From positions 1 to 9,301 of the forward strand of contig JAJYMP010000581.1 of the NCBI GenBank assembly GCA_021786915.1: a stretch of DNA of 9,301 bases. The letters are read 5' to 3'. Shown one piece after another: positions 1 to 5,152 of this stretch. A program made the translations under genes and the position numbers. The notes under the pieces are model-generated. The model was not told the origin of the DNA. It did no database searches and saw only the letters and a list, made by a program, of their open reading frames with translations. Within the stretch, counting starts at the first letter, position 1, and each line of letters opens with the position of its first letter. The stretch comes from Chloroflexota bacterium. GTDB taxonomy: Bacteria > Chloroflexota > Limnocylindria > Limnocylindrales > CSP1-4.

Positions 1-323
1 CGTCCGAGGCCTTCGCCGGCGGCCGGGCGGCCCTCGCCCGCGGCGACGCGACCCGCGCTGCGCTCCTGCTGGGCGTGGCGATGCGGCTCGCACCGGAGTT
101 CGCGGAGGACGTGCTGCGCGCCGTCACGGGTCGCGATGACCAGGCGCTCCTCGCACTCGTCCGCGGCGACGCCCTTCGGCTGCTGGGCAGGGAGGCGGAG
201 GCGCTCGAGGCGTTCGATCGCGCCCGGGGCCGCGCAAGCGCCCCCGGCGTTGCCAGCCAGCGCCCGTCTGGCCCCGGCCTGTTCGACGCGGACCCCGCCC
301 TGGCAGACGACGACCAAGCCTGA
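1..323 (+). CDS. TPR-like protein, C-terminal fragment
   Basis: This reading frame is open from the left edge of the window (first full codon at position 3) to a TGA at 321-323, so only the last 106 residues are visible. A GTG at 75 and an ATG at 81 lie inside the frame, but the frame and its repeat pattern continue upstream of them, so neither is likely to be the true start. Two helix-turn-helix units with tetratricopeptide spacing can be seen: one around 'ALARGDATRAALLLGVAMRL' ending in a Pro, and one around 'GDALRLLGREAEALEAFDRA', with the small and aromatic residues at the usual L-G...A...F..A positions. TPR units usually mediate protein-protein contact. The last 30 or so residues are low-complexity and acidic (ends 'ALADDDQA'). 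The rest of the protein, and hence its function, lies outside the window. Confidence 0.6.
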   Translation, partial: SEAFAGGRAALARGDATRAALLLGVAMRLAPEFAEDVLRAVTGRDDQALLALVRGDALRLLGREAEALEAFDRARGRASAPGVASQRPSGPGLFDADPALADDDQA

Positions 324-349
324 CCACGGTTGGCCGGGCACGGTATCCT
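320..349 (+). promoter_or_regulatory. Possible ndk promoter
   Basis: CTGACC at 320-325 and TATCCT at 344-349 are separated by 18 bp, a passable sigma-70-type pair that overlaps the stop codon of the upstream gene. Transcription would start near 356 and give a leader of about 100 nt before the ndk ATG at 456. The -10 box is imperfect, and read-through from upstream is equally possible. Confidence 0.3.
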
Positions 350-455
350 CTGCCCCGCGTCAGACCGGAGCCCAGGCTATCGGCCGACGCGTCCCGTCAC
401 ATCCCCCTGCGGCGTCCGGCAGCGGCCCGCGGCACGAGAGGCATCCAAGAACTCC

Positions 456-923
456 ATGGCGGACCCCCAGCGCACGCTCCTCCTCGTCAAGCCCGATGGC
501 GTCCAGCGCCTGCTGGTCGGCCGGGTGCTCACCCGGTTCGAGGAGCGGGGCCTCAAGCTCGTCGGCCTCAAGCTGGTCCGGGTGGATCGTGCGCTCGCCG
601 AGCAGCACTACGCGGTCCACCGCGAGAAGCCGTTCTTCAAGGGCCTCGTCGACTTCATCACGTCCGGGCCGCTCGTGGCCGCGGTCCTCGAGGGGCCCAA
701 CGCGATCCCCGTCGTGCGCGCCATGAACGGCGCCACCCGCCCGCACGAGGCGGCCCCGGGCTCGATCCGCGGCGACTTCGCCGTCGAGACCTCGCAGAAC
801 CTGGTCCACGCCTCCGACAGCCCCGAGACTGCGGCGGCCGAGATCGCCCTCTGGTTCAAGGCAGACGAGCTGCTCAGCTACGAGCGCGAGGTCGACCGAT
901 GGGTGCTGGCCCCCGAGGGCTGA
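456..923 (+). CDS. ndk: Nucleoside diphosphate kinase
   Basis: The 155-residue product has the normal length for this family, which moves the terminal phosphate of ATP onto other (deoxy)nucleoside diphosphates through a phospho-histidine, in the cytoplasm. All the usual active-site residues are present: K12 in 'LLLVKPDGV', Y52, F60, R88, T94, R105, N115 and catalytic H118 in 'NLVHASDS' (family pattern NxxH[GA]SD). The open frame extends upstream to 330, but the ATG at 456 is the correct start because the family's conserved N-terminal strand begins immediately after it ('MADPQRTLLLVKPDG') and the upstream part is arginine/proline-rich and unlike the family. The ribosome site is weak (AGAGG 14 nt upstream). 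It is a single-gene unit, 132 bp after the TPR-like gene and facing a convergent operon. Confidence 0.97.
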   Translation: MADPQRTLLLVKPDGVQRLLVGRVLTRFEERGLKLVGLKLVRVDRALAEQHYAVHREKPFFKGLVDFITSGPLVAAVLEGPNAIPVVRAMNGATRPHEAAPGSIRGDFAVETSQNLVHASDSPETAAAEIALWFKADELLSYEREVDRWVLAPEG

Positions 924-941
924 GCCGGCGCCGCCGGAGCA

Positions 942-982
942 GCCCACGCCGCCCGCTCACGCGGTGGGCGGGCGGGGTGGGC
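942..982. terminator. Long GC hairpin after ndk
   Basis: Positions 942-960 pair with 964-982 around a 3-nt loop (961-963). Of 19 opposed positions, 17 are Watson-Crick, one is G-T (957/967), and one is a G-G mismatch (948/976). It begins 18 nt after the ndk stop. No T-run follows on either strand, so it is not a textbook intrinsic terminator. Its position between converging genes still suggests transcript-end formation or 3'-end protection, possibly in both directions. Confidence 0.6.
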
Positions 983-1121
983 GGCGAGGACCTGCTGATC
1001 GCTGGCGTCCCGATCCGCTGGTCCCTCGCCGGCTGAGTCGCGTCGGGTTCATAAGCGCCACCCGCGCGCACGCGCCGCGCCGCGGACCCCCGGTCCGGGC
1101 CGGCGTCCGCGCACGCCGCTG

Positions 1122-1171
1122 CGCGCGGCGACCCCCGCACGACTCAGCCGCCGGCGCGGGGGTCCCGCGCG
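1122..1171 (-). terminator. Hairpin after the reverse-strand operon
   Basis: 1130-1138 pairs perfectly with 1156-1164 (9 bp). After one bulged C at 1129, 1122-1128 pairs with 1165-1171 (7 bp). The loop is 17 nt. It starts about 31 nt beyond the stop codon of the NuoN-like gene (1203-1205, reverse strand), so it is the best candidate for the operon's 3' end. It has no T-run. The rest of the 924-1202 gap is GC-rich with no gene I can support. Confidence 0.5.
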
Positions 1172-1202
1172 GCAGCCAGCGGGCGACCTCAGGAGCGGGA
1201 CG

Positions 1203-3479
1203 CTAGCTGCAGCTGATGCTGGGCACGGCCTGGGTCGGCTCGCAGGCGGCCCTGGACACGTCGAACGCGCCGGACGCCACCAGCGTGGCCAGGAGTGCGA
1301 GCGCCAGCACCGCGGTCGAGAGCAGGTCCGCGCGATGCCGCCTGGCGGCTGCTGCCACGCGCGCGGCCGCATCGGGAGCTGACGGCGCCCGGCCGCGACG
1401 CGCCAGGATCATCGTGTCGGGCGGACCGGGCTCCGCCCGCGGCGCAGGCCCGTCTGGCGCCAGCAGATCTTCCGGGAGCGTCTTCGATGCCTCGGGCGTC
1501 CTCGGCGTCGTCATCGGACTCGAGCCCGACGGTCCGTTCGGCATTCGGGGCCGCCGGCCCATGCCCGTCCCGGCCCGCACGCCGCCCAGCCCGGGCTGCG
1601 CCGGGGCCTCGGCGTCGAGGTTGGGCGCCGCCTCAAGCTCGGTGACCGCGAACAGCGTCGGCTGAGCCGGAAGGTCGGGCTCGATGGCGGCAACCGGCGC
1701 TCCCCACAGGGCCGTCTCCGCGGCAGGCTTCGTCTCCACGGGGGCCTTCGACGGGACGACTGGCTGGGACGGGGCTGCCGGCTTGATCTGTGCAGCAGGC
1801 TTCGGGCGGATCCCCAACCGCGACACGGCGGCGCGCTGCGGCCGGCGGCCCAGCTCGGGTACGTCGCCATCGCCGTCGGATTCGGGCCCAGCGCCTGGTT
1901 CAACCGAGCGAGGTGGCTGCTCGGCCACGGCGGCCGGGGGCGGGCCGGCGCGGCGGGCCCGTGCCGGCGCGGGGACCGGTGCGGCGGCGGGCGGCCACGT
2001 CGGTGCCCGGCCCGTGGCGAGTCCAGGCGTCGAGAGGCTCGGGCCCTCCTGGTCGACCGGCAGCCCCTCGTCGCGCCCGCGCCGTCGCGTGGGCGGCCGG
2101 AGCGCGAGCCGGCGCGCCGGCCCGGACCGCCCGCCTAGCGCCAGGGACTCCGGGACCGCACGGTCGACGTGACTCGTCGGCGCGCCGACCCCCAGCCAGA
2201 GCCATCGCGCGTAGGCGGGCAGCGTGAGCAGCGACGCACCCAGCAGGAGCGCATCCCAGGGGGCGCCCGCGGCATGCCCGGTGAGGTCGAGCCGGGCGGT
2301 GAGCACCGCCCAGCCGGGCAGCCCGTACGTGGCGACGACGATCAGCGCCAGCGCCAGGCCCAGCATCGGCGACGGGCGGAGCCAGCCTCGCAGGTCGGGC
2401 ACGGAGCGGGTCTCGAACCGGTCCTCGGCCACGGCTGCCCACGCCAGGAGCGCGGTCTTGGTCACGGCGGCGGTGAGCAGCCAGGTGCGGGCCGGGCCCC
2501 AGACGACGGGGTCGAGCGCCGCGAATGCGAGCACGACGAGCCCGAGGTCGGCCAGGGTCAGGTAGCCGACCGCGTGGCGCAGATCGTCCTGGAAGGCGGC
2601 GACGAGCCCGGCGGCGACGGTCGTGAGCAGGGCGAGAACCACGATGAGCGCCTGCGCCGAGCCGATGGCCAGCGCGAGGGGCGCCAAGTCACCCGCCGCC
2701 ACCCCCACGGACGCTGCGCCCAGGGGCAGCGGCAGCCAGGCCATCAGGAGCGGGAGCGAGCCCTCCGGAGCCGTGTCCGCGAGGGCGCTGATCCGCACGT
2801 GATAGGGGATCGCGCCCATCCGCGCGGCAACGACGATCGCCAGCACGAGGAGCCCGAACGCCATCGCCGCCGCGACGCCCGAACCAGCCGAGGCCGCATC
2901 GGCCGAGGCGTTGGCCAGCACGAGTCGAGCGACGGCCGGGATCACGGTGGCCACGGCGAGCGCCACGAGGGCCGTCGCGACGGCGATCCGGACTTCGCGA
3001 GCGGCGACCCCCGCTGCGGCCGCGCCCCGAGTGGAGGCCAGCACCGCGGGGATCGAGGCCAGGCCCGTGGCGCCGGCGGCGAGGATGCCGAGCTGCGGGG
3101 TGGTCGCGCCGAGCGCAACCGTCGTGCCCACGAGCGCGGCAAGCGACGCCGGGAGCAGACCGCGCAGGCCGGGCACGCCGCGGAGCAGCCACGCGAGCAC
3201 GCACATCAGGACCGAGGTCGTCGCACCGAGCACCACGACGAGGCGCAGGTACCCGCCCGCGGCGATCGCGCCATTCCACAGCGTGCCGGGTGCCGCGCCA
3301 GTCGCGTCCGCCGCGACAGCGTCCGGGTTGGGGGAGAGGGCGGCCAGAAGCGCGATGAGCGCGAGGGCGACGACGCCGCCGAGAGCGGCGACCCGGGCGA
3401 CGCCGCCGCCACGCGGCAGCGCCCAGGCGGTGCCGACCGCGCCGAGGACCCCGACGACGAGCAGCGCGAACAGCGTCAT
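1203..3479 (-). CDS. NuoN/MrpD-like membrane subunit with long Pro/Ala-rich tail
   Basis: The predicted protein is 758 residues. The start is ATG at 3479, overlapping the upstream stop as ATGA, which implies translational coupling. The frame stays open 72 codons further upstream, but that part is Arg-rich and overlaps the neighbour. Residues 1 to about 430 are polytopic (roughly 11-12 hydrophobic segments) and resemble the proton-conducting subunit family of complex I, Mrp antiporters and membrane hydrogenases. Signs are 'RMGAIPYHVR' (220-229, cf. K-x-G-x-x-P-F/Y-H-x-W), 'QDDLRHAVGYLTLADLG' (297-313, cf. Q-x-D-x-K-R-x-x-A-Y-S), 'VTKTALLAW' (K341) and 'YGLPG' (385-389). Departures: the usual helix-7 Lys is R220, no Glu is seen in the expected helix-5 area (about 105-150), and the family's Trp after PFH is absent. 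Residues about 435-712 are low-complexity, Pro/Ala/Arg-rich and probably disordered, with repeated KPAA units. A final hydrophobic helix spans about 719-737, followed by a tail with two cysteines. Remote homology only; function unproven. Confidence 0.7.
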   Translation of the reverse strand: MTLFALLVVGVLGAVGTAWALPRGGGVARVAALGGVVALALIALLAALSPNPDAVAADATGAAPGTLWNGAIAAGGYLRLVVVLGATTSVLMCVLAWLLRGVPGLRGLLPASLAALVGTTVALGATTPQLGILAAGATGLASIPAVLASTRGAAAAGVAAREVRIAVATALVALAVATVIPAVARLVLANASADAASAGSGVAAAMAFGLLVLAIVVAARMGAIPYHVRISALADTAPEGSLPLLMAWLPLPLGAASVGVAAGDLAPLALAIGSAQALIVVLALLTTVAAGLVAAFQDDLRHAVGYLTLADLGLVVLAFAALDPVVWGPARTWLLTAAVTKTALLAWAAVAEDRFETRSVPDLRGWLRPSPMLGLALALIVVATYGLPGWAVLTARLDLTGHAAGAPWDALLLGASLLTLPAYARWLWLGVGAPTSHVDRAVPESLALGGRSGPARRLALRPPTRRRGRDEGLPVDQEGPSLSTPGLATGRAPTWPPAAAPVPAPARARRAGPPPAAVAEQPPRSVEPGAGPESDGDGDVPELGRRPQRAAVSRLGIRPKPAAQIKPAAPSQPVVPSKAPVETKPAAETALWGAPVAAIEPDLPAQPTLFAVTELEAAPNLDAEAPAQPGLGGVRAGTGMGRRPRMPNGPSGSSPMTTPRTPEASKTLPEDLLAPDGPAPRAEPGPPDTMILARRGRAPSAPDAAARVAAAARRHRADLLSTAVLALALLATLVASGAFDVSRAACEPTQAVPSISCS

Positions 3480-4213
3480 TCGGGGACCCCCGAGCGCGTG
3501 TCGCCCGGGTGGGCTTCGTCGGCCGTCCGATGGTGGACCGCGGGCTCGCGCGCGAGCGCGTCGCGCAGGACCAGGTCCCCGCTCCCGGCCAGCATCGCGG
3601 CCGTCACTGCGGCGACGGCCGCACCCGTGAGCGCAGTGAGGAGCGCCAGGGCGAGCTCCAGCGCGTCCGCGGGAGCGTTGCCGAGTGCCGCGCACAGCAG
3701 GCCGCCCGCCGCGACCAGCAACAGGACCCCGAGGCCGAGGCGATGGCCGTCACGGGGCATGATCACCGGCGCCGTGGCCAGGACGCCCAGCGCCGCCGCG
3801 GCCCCGATCGCCGCGCGGTCAACGAGCGATCCGCCACCGAGCGTCTGGCCGAGGATGTCGCCTGCGGCCGCACCGCTCGACGCCAGGGCCTGCGCGAAGG
3901 CCGTCGCCGCGAGCCAGCCGGTCGCGAACGCCGCCAGGGCGACGCCGGCCGATCCCGCCCAGCCAAGGGCACTGTGGGCTGACGCGGCCGGCGCCTTGCG
4001 GAGCGCCGTCCAGACGAGCCAGCCGGCGAGCGCCGCACCGGCGAGCCGCGCGACAAGCCCCGCCGCGGACGGGAGGGGGTCGGCGATGAGTCCGGCGAGC
4101 AGGAGCGCAGCGAACGCGCCCAGCGTCGCGTGGCGGGGGTTGGGCGCGGCGACCGCCACCACGCCCCCTGCGACCGCGAGGACCGCGACGATGACCAGCA
4201 AGGGCGTCACCAC
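3476..4213 (-). CDS. Polytopic membrane protein, possibly NuoJ/NuoK-like
   Basis: The predicted protein is 245 residues, about 40% alanine-plus-leucine, with six or seven hydrophobic segments (about 4-22, 29-44, 52-70, 84-108, 134-151, 158-176, 185-208) and a charged C-terminal tail of some 35 residues. The first helix plus 'NPRHATLGAF' (25-34) recalls the P-x-H-A-x-L segment of NuoJ. The last two helices, joined by 'GNAPADALELALAL', recall the NuoK/MrpC fold. This similarity is faint, so I treat the name as a hint. The stronger argument is context: its stop overlaps the start of the NuoN-like gene by 4 bp, as expected of two subunits of one membrane complex. The start is GTG at 4213, 12 bp after the lepB stop; a GTG at 4210 is nearly as good. 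No clear Shine-Dalgarno sequence precedes either. It could instead be an unrelated hydrophobic protein. Confidence 0.6.
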   Translation of the reverse strand: MVTPLLVIVAVLAVAGGVVAVAAPNPRHATLGAFAALLLAGLIADPLPSAAGLVARLAGAALAGWLVWTALRKAPAASAHSALGWAGSAGVALAAFATGWLAATAFAQALASSGAAAGDILGQTLGGGSLVDRAAIGAAAALGVLATAPVIMPRDGHRLGLGVLLLVAAGGLLCAALGNAPADALELALALLTALTGAAVAAVTAAMLAGSGDLVLRDALAREPAVHHRTADEAHPGDTRSGVPE

Positions 4214-4225
4214 CGGCGGTGCGGG

Positions 4226-4828
4226 TCAGGGCGCGGTGGGGGGTGCGGGAACACCGGGATAGCTCGGAGTCTGCAGGATGCCGATCGTCGAGATAGGCCA
4301 ATAGCGCAGGAACGCGCGGCCGATGACGCTCGACTCCGGGATCGGCCCGAAGACGCGCGAGTCCGCGGACGCCACCCGGTGGTCGCCCATGACGAACAGC
4401 TCGCCGGCCGGCACCACCCATGAGGACTGGTTGGTGAGCGGCACAGTGGGCTCGTTGACGCCGGCGTCGTTCTTGTGGGTGTACGGCTCGTCGAGCGCCA
4501 CCCCGTTCACGTACACCTTGCCGTCGTCCTTGATCTCCACAGTGTCGCCAGGCAGCCCGATGACGCGCTTGATGAACGGCGTCGTGTCCTGCGTGTAGGC
4601 GGGCGGCGGGGTGAACACCACGACGTCGCCCCGCTTGTAGGGGTCCCACCGCGGTGTGAGCTTGTCCACCAGCACGTACTGCCCGGGCTCCAGGGTCCGC
4701 TCCATGGAGTTCTGCTGGACCTGGTACGGCTGGGCGACGAAGTTCTGGATGACGAAGAAGATGACGAGGGTGAGGACGAGCGTCTCGACGACTTCGACGA
4801 GACACCCGAAGCTGGAGCGTCTGTCCAC
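4226..4828 (-). CDS. lepB: Type I signal peptidase
   Basis: This membrane serine protease cuts signal peptides from proteins leaving by the Sec or Tat route. Read from the GTG at 4828, it has 200 residues, a normal size for the short single-anchor type. One membrane helix (about 10-28) is followed by the nucleophile S41 in 'QNSMERTLEPG', the general-base lysine K87 in 'FIKRVIGLPGD', and box E as 'GDHR' (148-151) with 'SADSRVFGP' (154-162). The family's usual S-M-x-P-T is S-M-E-R-T here, an odd Pro to Arg change beside the active site. The frame stays open to 5104, but residues upstream of 4828 are Arg/Gly/Cys-rich and unlike the family. The ATG at 4909 is an alternative start. A TACACT box lies 7 nt upstream of the GTG, suggesting a leaderless message. 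It heads an operon with the two antiporter-like genes. Confidence 0.93.
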   Translation of the reverse strand: MDRRSSFGCLVEVVETLVLTLVIFFVIQNFVAQPYQVQQNSMERTLEPGQYVLVDKLTPRWDPYKRGDVVVFTPPPAYTQDTTPFIKRVIGLPGDTVEIKDDGKVYVNGVALDEPYTHKNDAGVNEPTVPLTNQSSWVVPAGELFVMGDHRVASADSRVFGPIPESSVIGRAFLRYWPISTIGILQTPSYPGVPAPPTAP

Positions 4829-4835
4829 GGAGCGG

Positions 4836-4841
4836 AGTGTA
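4836..4841 (-). promoter_or_regulatory. -10 box for leaderless lepB
   Basis: On the reverse strand TACACT ends 7 nt before the GTG at 4828, the spacing expected when transcription starts at or next to the start codon. No convincing -35 box is found 16-18 bp upstream (the best is CCGTCA). The lack of any Shine-Dalgarno sequence before this GTG agrees with a leaderless message. The same hexamer serves as the -10 box of the divergent hppA promoter. Confidence 0.45.
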
Positions 4842-4960
4842 CAGGCCAGCCCGCCGCTGACGGCTGGTAGGGCCGAGGGGCCTGCCGAGCACGTTTCGCG
4901 GGCCCGCATGCATGGGCCGCCCGGCCGGGTGCAACCAATGCGCTCCGGGCCGCATGGAGT

Positions 4961-4990
4961 TTGACCCGTGCGCAGATGCACGCATACACT
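4961..4990 (+). promoter_or_regulatory. hppA promoter
   Basis: TTGACC (4961-4966) and TACACT (4985-4990) are separated by 18 bp, a strong sigma-70-type pair in this GC-rich setting. The predicted transcript start is near 4997, leaving a leader of about 155 nt before the hppA ATG. Within that leader GGGCTC (5008-5013) can pair with GAGCCC (5025-5030), and CTCGC (5044-5048) with GCGAG (5056-5060). The word GGCGAGC occurs three times (5000-5006 region, 5055 and 5093). Confidence 0.65.
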
Positions 4991-5132
4991 CCGCACGTTT
5001 GGCGAGCGGGCTCCTCTGTGTTCCGAGCCCCCGCCCGACCGCCCTCGCTGAACCGGCGAGCCCCTCCCGTCCCGGACAGGGCAGGTAGCCGAGGCGAGCC
5101 GCACGAACGACGACGTCCCGCAGCACGTGGGT

Positions 5133-5138
5133 AGGAGG
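5133..5138 (+). promoter_or_regulatory. Ribosome binding site of hppA
   Basis: A perfect AGGAGG lies 14 nt before the ATG at 5153. That is longer than the usual 5-9 nt, but no other start codon sits closer, and the protein family's N-terminus fits the ATG at 5153. The wide spacing may lower initiation. Confidence 0.6.
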
Positions 5139-5152
5139 CTCTGCGAAACCCG

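Noticed and set aside
1040..1075. A GGTTCATAA segment that looks like a tRNA T-loop
   Set aside because: The flanking 5-nt stems do not pair, the conserved A58 position is wrong, and no anticodon arm can be drawn upstream.
2169..4262. A 697-codon forward open frame opposite the reverse-strand membrane genes
   Set aside because: The translation is Arg/Gly/Glu-rich without hydrophobic segments or motifs, whereas the reverse strand gives coherent membrane proteins with coupled starts and stops.
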